Source of the DNA: Xanthocytophaga flava
GTDB lineage: Bacteria; Bacteroidota; Bacteroidia; Cytophagales; 172606-1
Assembly: GCA_030068525.1 (NCBI GenBank)
Contig: JASJOS010000003.1
Span: forward strand, 310,001 to 374,000
Direction of reading: 5' to 3'
Length of the DNA: 64,000 bases
The translations under genes and the position numbers were made by a program. Below are positions 53,428 to 63,008 of the stretch, one piece after another. Each line of letters starts with the position of its first letter. Positions within the stretch are counted from its first letter, which is position 1. The notes beneath the pieces were generated by a model. It searched no databases. It worked only from the letters and a program-made list of their open reading frames with translations, and was not told the DNA's origin.

Positions 53428-54342
53428 TTATCTGGAGCGATACCCTTCGTAGATTGCAACAGCCAGAAGAGTATTTACAATCTTAAAATATACAGGATCA
53501 AAAGCTGGTTTGCTGGGAAGTATTCTGGCAATAAATTTCAGAAAAGGAGAAGAAAAGGACAAGATCTCCAAAACCGACTTTTTTACAAAAGAGTAATGGA
53601 CAGCTACTTCCTGATAGCCCAATCCCACGGCTACTTTTCGGGTAGCCCCTCCCCTTCTGCGTCTATCCAGCCACGCGTTAATATCCAGACGATCTGATTC
53701 ATTATGAAATAATCTGCTTTTTGGATAAATGTAAAATGTAAAGCCCAAAGCCTGCAGTCTTTTTGCAAACTCATAATCCTCAAAACCTGCATGAGGAAAT
53801 ACTTCATTGTACCCTCCGCACTCATCAAAATCTTTCTTGGTCATGGAAAGATACTGGCTTGTGATTCCATGAGTCACAAAGAGTTCTTCATCATTCCAGT
53901 CATTGCCACGATTCCAACCTTTTAACGAAGTAAATCCATAATGAATCAAATATCGGCCAAAAGGTGTCTGGGCTATCTTAGCACTTCTCTCTGGTGGATA
54001 AATCCAGTTTAGGTTAATACAACAACGTTGATATTTCTGATGCAGCCTAAATGTTGTCTGTATATCTTCTGCCTGTATAAGCATATCATCATCAATAAAA
54101 AGCAACAGCTCTCCTGTAGCATTCTTTGCTCCAAAATTACGTGCCGATGCCACTCCAGCCTTAGGATTACGCAGCACAGTTACTACATTGGTTAGGGTAT
54201 CAGGTAAAATAAGAGGCTTTTCTGAGTCATTTACTACCAAAACCTCATTATCAACTCCTTTGACTGCATTGGCAACAGCATTTAGTGTTTCAATCACAAG
54301 CTGTGGACGGTCTTTTGTTGGTATAATTATACTGATTTTCAA
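53428..54342 (-). CDS. Glycosyltransferase family 2 protein
   Basis: The 304-residue enzyme starts KISIIIPTKDRPQLVIETL, has the donor-site VVNDSEKP and FIDDDMLIQ (DxD) motifs, and a conserved AGFEDYEFAKRLQALG segment typical of the GT2 Glyco_tranf_2 group. The C-terminal 70 residues are helical. Its start overlaps the end of the upstream glycosyltransferase gene by four bases, so the two are translationally coupled. Likely acts on a surface glycan. Confidence 0.88.
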   Translation of the reverse strand: MKISIIIPTKDRPQLVIETLNAVANAVKGVDNEVLVVNDSEKPLILPDTLTNVVTVLRNPKAGVASARNFGAKNATGELLLFIDDDMLIQAEDIQTTFRLHQKYQRCCINLNWIYPPERSAKIAQTPFGRYLIHYGFTSLKGWNRGNDWNDEELFVTHGITSQYLSMTKKDFDECGGYNEVFPHAGFEDYEFAKRLQALGFTFYIYPKSRLFHNESDRLDINAWLDRRRRGGATRKVAVGLGYQEVAVHYSFVKKSVLEILSFSSPFLKFIARILPSKPAFDPVYFKIVNTLLAVAIYEGYRSR

Positions 54343-55340
54343 GCTGAACGAAGTTTACGAATCAAGGATAAAAAAGTAGCGAATGGTTCTGTTGTACGAA
54401 GTTTTAGTTTGCGCAGGAGTCCCCTTTCTGTATCTGTTAATAACTGATGATTTATAGTAGATAACAATAGCCGGGCTTTTCCATTACTAAATGCAGCATA
54501 CGACTCATCAGCCCTAAATAAGAGATAGTACTGTAAGGCATGTTTGACAAGTTCGGCGCTGTAGTTGTCTACGATCTGGATCTGAAAATCTTTCTTCACA
54601 GAAAAACATTTCTCTATTAATTCTTTCTCCTCTGTAAATCCAAACTGATTAGCGAGAGCATAAAAAAAGGAATCATGTTCTACTTGAAAAGCAGCGTTCT
54701 GTGAGACAGTTTTTGAATTCTGGTGAAGACGAAAATTGACCAGCACATCTGGTATTTGAACAATCCCGTTTAATCCATAACTAAATAAATACTTGATCCA
54801 CCAATCCCGATCCATCAGATAATGTAAGCGAGTATCCAGCAGTCCTATATGCCGGATCACATCGTGTCTAAAAAAGGTTTCTGGCTGATCCATTCGTGCC
54901 CAGCCAATTGTTTTGGCCAGATTGTCACTATATACATCTACACCTTTTGTATAATGACGGGTAGACCCGGAGTCATCAAATACCCTGCCTTGTCCACTCA
55001 CAATCAGTGTCTCAGGATTCATGAAAGCCACACCTACTTTTTGCAGGGTATCAGGCTGATAATAATCGTCAGAATTCAACCAGTTCACAACCTCCCCTGT
55101 TGCTTTCTGCAAACCTTTATTTATAGCATCACTTTGTCCCTCATCTTTTTCACTAATCCAGAAAGCAAGGTGCTTCTCATATTTTTTAATAATTTTGACA
55201 GAGTTGTCTGTACTGCCACCATCAATGATCATATATTCCAGTTTGGGATAGCCTTGGCTTAAAACAGATTCTATGGTCTGTTCAAGGTAATGGCCTTGAT
55301 TATAGGATGGTGTAATAATGCTAATAGACGGAAGTGACAA
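54339..55340 (-). CDS. Glycosyltransferase family 2 protein
   Basis: The preferred start is TTG at 55340, giving 334 residues that begin SLPSISIITPSYNQGHYLEQT as expected. An ATG at 55409 would add 23 atypical residues and overlap the divergent gene at 55375. Motifs are MIIDGGSTDNSV, ISEKDEGQSDAINKGL and VNWLNSDDYY, characteristic of WcaA-like GT2 enzymes, followed by a helical C-terminal half. It forms a coupled pair with the downstream GT2 gene and is divergent from the GT61 gene. Confidence 0.87.
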   Translation of the reverse strand: MSLPSISIITPSYNQGHYLEQTIESVLSQGYPKLEYMIIDGGSTDNSVKIIKKYEKHLAFWISEKDEGQSDAINKGLQKATGEVVNWLNSDDYYQPDTLQKVGVAFMNPETLIVSGQGRVFDDSGSTRHYTKGVDVYSDNLAKTIGWARMDQPETFFRHDVIRHIGLLDTRLHYLMDRDWWIKYLFSYGLNGIVQIPDVLVNFRLHQNSKTVSQNAAFQVEHDSFFYALANQFGFTEEKELIEKCFSVKKDFQIQIVDNYSAELVKHALQYYLLFRADESYAAFSNGKARLLLSTINHQLLTDTERGLLRKLKLRTTEPFATFLSLIRKLRSA

Positions 55341-55374
55341 CGTTATTTGAAGATAAAATTTAAAGTTCTGAGAC

Positions 55375-56376
55375 TTGAAAAAAACAGTAGTATACGAGTC
55401 TGAAACCATTACTCGTCGTGCACCGCTAAATTACGAAGAAATTTCACAATCAGAGGAACCTTTCATCCGGTTGGAAGAAACATTGCCTGCCTGTTATCTA
55501 TGTGAGCTAAGTAATGCCCTGGTCTCGCCTTATGGAATTGTATTCAAAAATGGACGTACTATACAGGAATCTGTATATTCTATGTTTACCAAAAATAATA
55601 ATGCACTTACTTTTTATAAAAAACTTCTCTTAGGCAAAGTAAAACGTGTATCTGAAGATTGTGTAATTGCCCATAATGCCTACTATGACAATTATTATCA
55701 CTGGACTACAGAAGCTTTGCCTCGTTTGTTTAGCATTCGGGAAAAAGCTCCTTCTCTTACATTACTCCTTCACGAAAAAACACCACGATTCATTGACGAA
55801 TACCTTCGTTTCTTTTCCTTTCGTGAGATTGTGCGTGTAAAAGATGATGAGATTGTATGGGCAAAAAAACTCTGGCTACCTATGCATACAGCCCGAGGAC
55901 TTGCACATCGGTTAGCTGTCGTTAAACAACTGGGAAACTGGATTCGGAGTAAGGCAGGAATAGAACCTCAAAAAGCAACAAAGAAACTATTTATCAGCAG
56001 AGAGAAGGCTAAATACAGACGTGCAATTAATGAAGCAGAGGTATTTCAGCTTTTTGAGCTATTAGGTTACGAAAAGATATACCTGGAAGAACTTACACTA
56101 TCAGACCAAATACAATTATTTGCCAGCGCCAATAAGATTGCAGGTATTCATGGAGCAGGCTTTAGCAACCTATTATATTCCTCTCAGGCAACCTTACTAA
56201 CAGATATTATCCATCATGAACATCAGCAGGATGCCTTCTATAATCTAGCCGATGCAATGAATATCAACTATCTACGGATAGAATGCAAAGGAACTGGAAA
56301 AGAAAGCTACTGTGGTACAGATGATATTATAGTAGATATCAAGCAACTGGACAAATATCATTCATTACTAACTTGA
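55375..56376 (+). CDS. Glycosyltransferase family 61 protein
   Basis: The 333-residue protein, from TTG at 55375 (no nearby ATG), has the GT61/DUF563 pattern: an N-terminal half with HNAYYDNYYHWTTEALPRLF, KLFISREKAKYRRAINEAEVF in the middle, and the late IAGIHGAGFSNLLYS motif with conserved Gly-His-Gly. GT61 enzymes add xylose or similar sugars in plants and are found in bacterial surface-glycan loci. Its start lies only 34 bp from the divergent GT2 gene, so the two probably share a compact promoter region. Confidence 0.84.
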   Translation: MKKTVVYESETITRRAPLNYEEISQSEEPFIRLEETLPACYLCELSNALVSPYGIVFKNGRTIQESVYSMFTKNNNALTFYKKLLLGKVKRVSEDCVIAHNAYYDNYYHWTTEALPRLFSIREKAPSLTLLLHEKTPRFIDEYLRFFSFREIVRVKDDEIVWAKKLWLPMHTARGLAHRLAVVKQLGNWIRSKAGIEPQKATKKLFISREKAKYRRAINEAEVFQLFELLGYEKIYLEELTLSDQIQLFASANKIAGIHGAGFSNLLYSSQATLLTDIIHHEHQQDAFYNLADAMNINYLRIECKGTGKESYCGTDDIIVDIKQLDKYHSLLT

Positions 56377-56384
56377 TAGTATAT

Positions 56385-56406
56385 AGGAAGAGATTGATCT
56401 TTTCCT
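56385..56406. terminator. Hairpin between convergent GT61 and recG genes
   Basis: AGGAAGAGAT (56385-56394) pairs with ATCTTTTCCT (56397-56406), with one G-U, around a very short loop. T-rich sequence follows. It probably ends one or both transcripts. Confidence 0.55.
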
Positions 56407-56410
56407 GCTT

Positions 56411-58552
56411 TTAACTTATCCTGCTCCAGTTAGTTTCTTCTTTCCGAAGTGATTCAATATGGCGACGGATAGGTTGGTTTTGAGGTGAAGAAAGATCAGG
56501 GTCTGTCTCTAATACCTTGGTTGCAGCATCTCTTGCCTCCTGTAAGATATATTGATCCTTTGCCAGATCAGCAATTAATAAATCCAGTACTCCACTTTGC
56601 TGTGTGCCCGAAAGATCACCAGGTCCCCTCAGTTGAAGGTCAACTTCCGAAATCTCAAAGCCATCTGTCGTGCGTACCATGGTTTCAATCCGGGTTCGGG
56701 CTTCCTTACTTAATTTATAATCGGTCATTAATACACAATAACTCTGCTCTGCTCCCCGACCCACACGTCCCCGAAGCTGATGTAATTGTGCCAGCCCGAA
56801 TTTCTCTGCACTCTCTATTACCATTACACTGGCATTAGGCACGTTTACTCCTACCTCTATTACGGTAGTAGCAACCATGATGTGTGTTTCATGTTTCAGA
56901 AAACGTTGCATCTCATAGTCTTTGTCTCCTGAATTCATACTTCCATGTACAATACTAATTTGATATTCCGGAAATGCCCTTGCAATACTTTCATAGCCAT
57001 CCATCAGATTCTTGTACGACATCTTCTCAGACTCCTCAATCAATGGATACACAATATAAACCTGACGTCCCAGTTGTAATTGTTCCCGCATAAACCCAAA
57101 TACCCGCAAGCGGTGTGCATCATACCGATGTACAGTCTTAATAGGCTTGCGTCCGGCAGGAAGCTGGTCTATTACGGAAACATCCAGATCTCCGTACAGC
57201 GTCATGGCCAGTGTACGGGGAATTGGTGTTGCGGTCATCACCAACACATGAGGCGGAGTATTGTCATTTTTCTGCCACAAACGAGCACGCTGGGCTACAC
57301 CAAAGCGGTGTTGCTCATCAATAACAGCCAGGCCGAGATTTTTGAATTGTACTACATCTTCCAGCAAAGCATGCGTTCCCACAAGGATTTTCATCATTCC
57401 CAATTGTAGCTGTTGATGAATATCACGTCGGGCAGCAGCACGCGTAGAGCCTGTCAGACAGCCAATGCGAATACCCAGCATATCCGCAAACTGTTTCAGT
57501 CCATTATAATGTTGGTCTGCTAAGATCTCCGTAGGTGCCATCATACAGGCCTGAGCACCATTGTCTATTGCCATCAGCATACAGATAAAGGCAACAATGG
57601 TTTTTCCACTACCTACATCTCCCTGTAAAAGGCGGTTCATCTGCTTACCAGAACTCATATCCCGGTAAATTTCACGGATTACCTTTTTCTGTGCATCTGT
57701 CAGATCAAAGGGAATATGTTTGCGGTAAAAGACATTCAGGAATGTATCACCTTCTGGCGAATTTTTGAATATCTGTCCAGGAAACTCAACTTTCCGAATC
57801 AGCTTTTGCTTTAACAGCTTTAACTGAATATAAAAAAGCTCTTCAAATTTGAGTCGGTTCTTAGCTTGCTCCAATGCATGTACTGTCTTAGGAAAGTGAA
57901 TACTCTCCATGGCTTCCATCTTGGATATGAGTTGTCGGCGCTGAATTATATCCTCAGGTAGGGTTTCCCGCAAATGACTACTTGCCTGATCCAGCACCTG
58001 CCTCACCATTTGCGCTATTTGCTTACTTCCTACAAACTTCTTACGAAGCTTTTCTGTCAGATTGTAGACAGGTTGCAGCCCTCCACTTGGCTGTACAGCT
58101 TTAGGGTCATACAATTCCATCTCAGGATGTAAAACGCTATACTTCCCGTTAAAAAACTGAGGTTTGCCAAAAACTATATATTCTTGTTTAACTTTTAAGT
58201 TCTTTGCCTGCCACTGAATCCCCTGAAACCACAATAATTCTATCTCACCTGTACTGTCAACAAAATAGGCGATCAAACGTTTTTTGCTTCCTTCTCCTGT
58301 TTCTTCTACATAATCCACCTTGCCTCGTATCTGCACATAGGGCATACCTTCATACATCTCACGAATTGTATAGAATTTTGTACGATCTTCATGTCGGAAC
58401 GGATAATACTGAATAACATCACCATAGGTGAATATACGCAGTTCGGTATTAAGGATAGCCGCTTTTTGAGGACCAACACCTTTCAGGAATTCGATTTTGG
58501 TATCGAAGAAGCTTCGTCTGACGTTCTGGCTGGGTATGGTTTCAGTTTGCAT
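56411..58552 (-). CDS. recG: ATP-dependent DNA helicase RecG
   Basis: The 713-residue helicase (ATG at 58552, just after another Met) rescues stalled replication forks by branch migration. It has the N-terminal wedge OB domain (about 60-150, YGDVIQYYPFRHEDRT and GKVDYVEE) and helicase motifs I (GDVGSGKT), II (DEQH), III (TATPIPRTLA), V and VI (QLRGRVGRGAEQSYC). The C-terminal RecG end is also present (LRGPGDLSGTQQSGVLDL). Length is normal. The gene has its own promoter candidate and seems monocistronic. Confidence 0.97.
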   Translation of the reverse strand: MQTETIPSQNVRRSFFDTKIEFLKGVGPQKAAILNTELRIFTYGDVIQYYPFRHEDRTKFYTIREMYEGMPYVQIRGKVDYVEETGEGSKKRLIAYFVDSTGEIELLWFQGIQWQAKNLKVKQEYIVFGKPQFFNGKYSVLHPEMELYDPKAVQPSGGLQPVYNLTEKLRKKFVGSKQIAQMVRQVLDQASSHLRETLPEDIIQRRQLISKMEAMESIHFPKTVHALEQAKNRLKFEELFYIQLKLLKQKLIRKVEFPGQIFKNSPEGDTFLNVFYRKHIPFDLTDAQKKVIREIYRDMSSGKQMNRLLQGDVGSGKTIVAFICMLMAIDNGAQACMMAPTEILADQHYNGLKQFADMLGIRIGCLTGSTRAAARRDIHQQLQLGMMKILVGTHALLEDVVQFKNLGLAVIDEQHRFGVAQRARLWQKNDNTPPHVLVMTATPIPRTLAMTLYGDLDVSVIDQLPAGRKPIKTVHRYDAHRLRVFGFMREQLQLGRQVYIVYPLIEESEKMSYKNLMDGYESIARAFPEYQISIVHGSMNSGDKDYEMQRFLKHETHIMVATTVIEVGVNVPNASVMVIESAEKFGLAQLHQLRGRVGRGAEQSYCVLMTDYKLSKEARTRIETMVRTTDGFEISEVDLQLRGPGDLSGTQQSGVLDLLIADLAKDQYILQEARDAATKVLETDPDLSSPQNQPIRRHIESLRKEETNWSRIS

Positions 58553-58591
58553 CATTTCATTTTCAGATTACCGCTTTATAGTATCGCGCTA

Positions 58592-58599
58592 CAAAAATA
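58592..58599 (-). promoter_or_regulatory. Bacteroidota -7 promoter element for recG
   Basis: On the minus strand the sequence reads TATTTTTG, matching TAnnTTTG, about 40 bp upstream of the recG ATG. The -33 element is unclear. Confidence 0.4.
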
Positions 58600-58738
58600 A
58601 TATCTTTTCAAAACTAAAGACGAATAACTATCTGAAGAGTTTCTAACGGTAGATTGTACATTTTATTTTGAATAGATGGCTATTCAAAGGCATCCACTTC
58701 TCCTAAAATGTATTTTGGAGTAAATATAGCCCAAGGTA

Positions 58739-59803
58739 TTACAACCAATTCTTCCTTCGAAACCAGGCAATCATACAAAGACAGCAAACAAACATTACAC
58801 CTAAAGTCCAGAAATAGCCGTAGCGTAAGTGTAATTCGGGCATATTATCAAAGTTCATCCCATACACACCTGCAATAAATGTCAAAGGCATAAATATAGT
58901 GGAGATAATGGTCAAGACCTTCATGGTATCATTGGTCTTATTACTTAGACCAGACAAATAAACATCCAGTAACCCAGCTGCTATATCCCGATACGATTCA
59001 AGTGTATCAATTACCTGAATAGTGTGATCATAGGCATCTCGCAGATATTTCCTTGTCTCTTGCTCAATAAGCAGTCCTTCATCCTGATACAAGGTATTGA
59101 TAATCTCACGCATAGGCCATACGGCCTTCCGTACAAAGATCAACTCCCGCTTTAGCTGATATAATATAGCCAGATTCTGGCGTGAAGGTGACTGGCTTAT
59201 CTCTTCTTCCAGGCCTTCCAGCTTCTCGCCAATCTTTTCAAGTACCAGAAAATAATTATCAATTATCACATCCAGTAATGAATACAATAGAAAGTCAGCT
59301 CCTCCCCGACGGATTCTGCTCCCATTGGATTTAATTCGTTCCCGTATAGGATCAAAGACATCTCCAGGTACCTCCTGTAGAGATAACACATAGTGATCCC
59401 CCAGTACAAAACTGACTTGCTCAATAAGTACCTCACCCTTCTTATCATCATACGAAAGCATCTTGCACAACACAAAAACATAATTGTCAAAAAACTCTAT
59501 CTTAGGGCGAAGCTGGGAGTTTAAAATATCTTCCAATACCAGATTATGTAGGCCATAGGCATTTCCCACTTCTTTCACTACCTCCACTTTCTGAATACCA
59601 TCCATATCTACCCATTTCACTAGCCCTTTTTCATGGTTAGGGAAACATTGCTCCAGATGTGTAACTTCAGTGACTTGAAAACGATCCTGATTATAAGTAT
59701 GTATACTTATCCGAACATTCCCTACAGGTTTATCACCAATGTAAATGAGGGTACCTGGAGGAGTTCCTACCCACTGTGTATTATGGTGCAGTTTATGTGA
59801 CAT
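58739..59803 (-). CDS. corA: Magnesium/cobalt transporter CorA
   Basis: The 354-residue channel protein has a large cytoplasmic N-terminal domain with VLEDILNSQLRPKIEFFDNYVFV and a long helix. Two C-terminal membrane helices carry the signature GMN (315-317) in GVYGMNFDNMPEL. CorA forms pentamers that admit Mg2+ (and Co2+ or Ni2+) across the inner membrane. The C terminus ends in basic FRRKNWL. It lies 44 bp downstream of phzF and may share its transcript. Confidence 0.96.
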   Translation of the reverse strand: MSHKLHHNTQWVGTPPGTLIYIGDKPVGNVRISIHTYNQDRFQVTEVTHLEQCFPNHEKGLVKWVDMDGIQKVEVVKEVGNAYGLHNLVLEDILNSQLRPKIEFFDNYVFVLCKMLSYDDKKGEVLIEQVSFVLGDHYVLSLQEVPGDVFDPIRERIKSNGSRIRRGGADFLLYSLLDVIIDNYFLVLEKIGEKLEGLEEEISQSPSRQNLAILYQLKRELIFVRKAVWPMREIINTLYQDEGLLIEQETRKYLRDAYDHTIQVIDTLESYRDIAAGLLDVYLSGLSNKTNDTMKVLTIISTIFMPLTFIAGVYGMNFDNMPELHLRYGYFWTLGVMFVCCLCMIAWFRRKNWL

Positions 59804-59847
59804 AGCTGTTATGTAATAATCCTTAAAAGTTCTACTACTCTCTTACC

Positions 59848-60744
59848 TCATACGTCCCACCATCCATGTGAGACCTTTTGTACTTTTCCCCCGATACGAA
59901 TCGTATATTGGTCTCTGCCCAGCCGTTTTCCATCATGGTAAAGCAAAGATGGTCGGGACATAGCATATCCCTGTTCTACACGGATTTGCAGAGAATTCTT
60001 ACCCAACACCTGATTTTTAAGCAAATAGGCTAATAAACAACCATTCGCACTACCCGTAGCGGCATCTTCTACCATACTGTTATTCATAGGGTAAAACATT
60101 CTGCTACTAATATGATTGTCTGGTTCATACGTTTCCTGTGTAAACACCATACACCCCATTCTGCTAGTACCCATGTGCCGGTTATAATATTGCAGAAATC
60201 TCAGAAATTTTGCCAGATCTACCTGAATAGATTTCAATGCAGCCAGATTACGTAATGGCACAATCTGAAATAAAATTCCTGTTGATACTTCTTCAACAGG
60301 AAAGTCTGATAAAATATCATCAGGAGTTAAACCTAGAAAATCAGCTACTTCATCTTTTGAATACGCCTGCCCAAAGCTGGGATTTATTTGTTGCATCCAA
60401 AGCACATTGTCTATAAAATCAACGGGAATGACTCCTACCTGTAAGGATAATACTACTTGGGCTACTGATTGCTTTAGAATTTCTTCACGAATGATATAAG
60501 CAGTACCCAGTGTAGGATGTCCAGCAAACGGTAACTCCTGATCGGGTGTAAATATCCTTACTTCAAAACCATTGGAACTATCCACAGCTCTATTGATAAA
60601 GGTAGTTTCGGCAAAGTTGATCTCCTTTGCTATTGCAAGCATTTGTATCTTGTTGAGTTGCCCTTCATGCTCGAAAACAGCCAGCTGATTACCTTCGTAT
60701 TTCTTCTCGGCAAATACATCCACAATGTGAAAAGGGATTTGCAT
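59848..60744 (-). CDS. PhzF-family phenazine biosynthesis-like isomerase
   Basis: The 298-residue protein has the PhzF double hotdog-like fold markers: VDVFAEKKYEGNQLAVFE at the N terminus, INFAETTFI with the catalytic Glu, FAGHPTLGTAYII, and the late VEDAATGSANGCLLAYLL motif. Family members are cofactor-free isomerases acting on dihydro-hydroxyanthranilate or related acids, but most genomic copies, including this one, have unknown substrate. No other phenazine gene is present. It lies 16 bp after lpxK, suggesting one transcript. Confidence 0.9.
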   Translation of the reverse strand: MQIPFHIVDVFAEKKYEGNQLAVFEHEGQLNKIQMLAIAKEINFAETTFINRAVDSSNGFEVRIFTPDQELPFAGHPTLGTAYIIREEILKQSVAQVVLSLQVGVIPVDFIDNVLWMQQINPSFGQAYSKDEVADFLGLTPDDILSDFPVEEVSTGILFQIVPLRNLAALKSIQVDLAKFLRFLQYYNRHMGTSRMGCMVFTQETYEPDNHISSRMFYPMNNSMVEDAATGSANGCLLAYLLKNQVLGKNSLQIRVEQGYAMSRPSLLYHDGKRLGRDQYTIRIGGKVQKVSHGWWDV

Positions 60745-60760
60745 AAAACTGACAGATTAT

Positions 60761-61828
60761 TTAATTAACGATCAATTGATTAAAACTCTCTTTTTCCTCA
60801 AATAAAAAATAGATCTCAATAGGCAAATAGAAAAAGGAAATTTCAGGTGGCAACTCCAGTTGTGATAACTTAACAAAATCCTTTTCGGTTGTCAATACTG
60901 TTGAAACACCTGCTTTCTGACAAGCAGCTTGTATAGTTGTGATATCAGCTTGTGTATAATCGTAGTGATCCTTAAAATCCAGATGCGCCTTACAATCAAA
61001 ATGGTTCTTTACATACTCTTCAAGAATATGTGATTGGGCAATTCCTGATACGAGTATCAATTGATCTGAAAATGTATTTCGAGAAAATTCTGAAAATGGC
61101 AGAGGAGCACTATACTGAATGCTGGAAAAAAAGACTGGTGTAGTAAGCTTTGCGTATTTACGAATTTTTGAGGAAATCTGTTGTCGAACAGAATCGGGCA
61201 AATCAGGAGGACACTTGCTTACAATTACGACATCGGCTCTGCGTGCCCCTATTCGGGTTTCTCGCAGGTTACCTGTTGGCAATAACAGATCATTATAAAA
61301 CAAGCGATTATAATCTGTTAGCAGGATAGAGAAAGACGGTTTGACAGGTCTATGCTGAAAAGCATCATCTAGCAAAATAAGTGGAGAATTCAGCACCCTG
61401 TGTTGGGTATTTCTAACAGTTTGCTTTATCCGGCGATAAATTTTGCCAATAGCCGCAACACGATCTTCTCCTACTGTCACTGTAATTTCTTTACCAAACT
61501 TGCGAAAAAACTGCATGGGTTCATCACCAATTTGCTGTGGTTTCGTATTCTCATCTGCAATAAGGAATCCCTTTGTTTTACGCCCATATCCCCTGCTTAG
61601 AGTTATTAATGTATGAGTATCCTTTAATAATCGGATTAAATACTCTGTGTGAGGAGTTTTTCCAGTACCACCAACTGTTAAATTACCAACCACAATAGTA
61701 GGGACAGGGAATGAATGGGAGCGGAATATTCCTTTGGAATAAAGCCAATTACGAAGTGTTGTGACTGTTGCATAGATACAGGCTACAGGAAATAACAACC
61801 AGCGTAGTAATACAAAAAGTTTTTTCAT
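60761..61828 (-). CDS. lpxK: Tetraacyldisaccharide 4'-kinase
   Basis: The 355-residue inner-membrane-associated kinase phosphorylates the 4' position of the lipid A precursor. It has an N-terminal hydrophobic helix (about 8-25), the Walker A motif GNLTVGGTGKT (48-58), LSRGYGRKTKGF, the GDEPMQF motif and LDDAFQHR, all diagnostic of LpxK. Lipid A makes the outer leaflet of the outer membrane, so the organism is Gram-negative. It is the first gene of an lpxK-phzF-corA run. Confidence 0.96.
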   Translation of the reverse strand: MKKLFVLLRWLLFPVACIYATVTTLRNWLYSKGIFRSHSFPVPTIVVGNLTVGGTGKTPHTEYLIRLLKDTHTLITLSRGYGRKTKGFLIADENTKPQQIGDEPMQFFRKFGKEITVTVGEDRVAAIGKIYRRIKQTVRNTQHRVLNSPLILLDDAFQHRPVKPSFSILLTDYNRLFYNDLLLPTGNLRETRIGARRADVVIVSKCPPDLPDSVRQQISSKIRKYAKLTTPVFFSSIQYSAPLPFSEFSRNTFSDQLILVSGIAQSHILEEYVKNHFDCKAHLDFKDHYDYTQADITTIQAACQKAGVSTVLTTEKDFVKLSQLELPPEISFFYLPIEIYFLFEEKESFNQLIVN

Positions 61829-61972
61829 TAGGCTGTATGGATACAGATAATCAGTAAATTATGCATTTTGATTCCTCTCAAATCCATTGAAATACTTCAC
61901 AAATTTTATCTAAGTTACAATTGTAATCAGTAGTAATCCAGACCTTAAATAAACTCCGTACTCTGGAATAGA

Positions 61973-62788
61973 TTATTGTTGAAGAAATCCGCTCCATACG
62001 AGGTATTCCGATGGAAATATCTCTTCAACAGAGATTTCTTTCTCAAAGATGCCAAAAACAGTGGAGCCAGAACCTGACATAGTTGCATAGAGGGCGCCTT
62101 TATCATAAAGTGTCTGTTTCACAGTTGCCAAGACAGGATAACGAGCAAAAACTCCGTTCTCAAAATCATTAACCAGTCTATCTTTCCAGGTACTTACTGG
62201 TTGCGCAAGCACTTGTTTTAAAGGCATAAAAGGCTTTTGAGGCTTTATGCCTGCATATGCTTCTCCAGTAGATACATGAATAGCAGGATAGACTAATACT
62301 ATATAATATCCTTTAAGGGATACCGAGATGTCTTCAAACTGATCACCTTTATCATAACAATAACGAGGATAATTTTGTATAAAAAAGGCGCAATCACTTC
62401 CAATAGGTCTTATATAGTCTTCCATTTGTGAAGGACTAAGCTTCAGATCAAACTTTTCATTCAGCAGTTTAATCGTAAACGCAGCATCAGCTGACCCTCC
62501 TCCTAATCCAGCACCTATTGGAATAACTTTGTGTAAGTGAATATGTACAGGTGGCAAATCAAAATCTTTTTTCAGCGCATTATAGGCTTTTATACATAAG
62601 TTACTGTCTGGGTTACCCGGAATTGAGATACCGGAACTGGTAAAAGTTAGCTTGTCAAATTCTATGATTTCCAGTACATCCGTCCATCCGACAGAATAAA
62701 AACAAGATTCAAGATTATGGTAGCCATCTGGTCTTTTCTCTGTAATATGAAGACCCAGGTTAATTTTAGCATTTGGAAAAGACAACAT
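61973..62788 (-). CDS. ispE: 4-diphosphocytidyl-2-C-methyl-D-erythritol kinase
   Basis: From the ATG at 62788 the enzyme has 271 residues; an upstream TTG at 62857 would add a non-conserved extension. It starts SFPNAKINLGLHITEKRPDGYHNL (read over 3-26), carries the GHMP-kinase ATP motif PIGAGLGGGSADAA, and a late TMSGSGSTVFG motif. IspE phosphorylates CDP-methylerythritol in the MEP isoprenoid pathway, showing that this organism makes isoprenoids by that route. It is divergent from the glycosidase gene at 63009. Confidence 0.95.
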   Translation of the reverse strand: MLSFPNAKINLGLHITEKRPDGYHNLESCFYSVGWTDVLEIIEFDKLTFTSSGISIPGNPDSNLCIKAYNALKKDFDLPPVHIHLHKVIPIGAGLGGGSADAAFTIKLLNEKFDLKLSPSQMEDYIRPIGSDCAFFIQNYPRYCYDKGDQFEDISVSLKGYYIVLVYPAIHVSTGEAYAGIKPQKPFMPLKQVLAQPVSTWKDRLVNDFENGVFARYPVLATVKQTLYDKGALYATMSGSGSTVFGIFEKEISVEEIFPSEYLVWSGFLQQ

Positions 62789-63008
62789 CAGATTATGGTA
62801 TATGCCTAACTGGCAAGAAAAATGGTATCTTAGTAAGATAGTAAATAATTCATACAAAGAACTAAAATATGGATTGAGGAAACAAATGCTATAAAAAAAT
62901 GGTAAATTTATGTCAATTGCATTCTTTCCTCAAACAAATCCTATTCTTTCATACCATTTTGAGCCAATCCGTCCTGGTCTTGCTTTTAGTAATCACTTCT
63001 TAGTAAAT

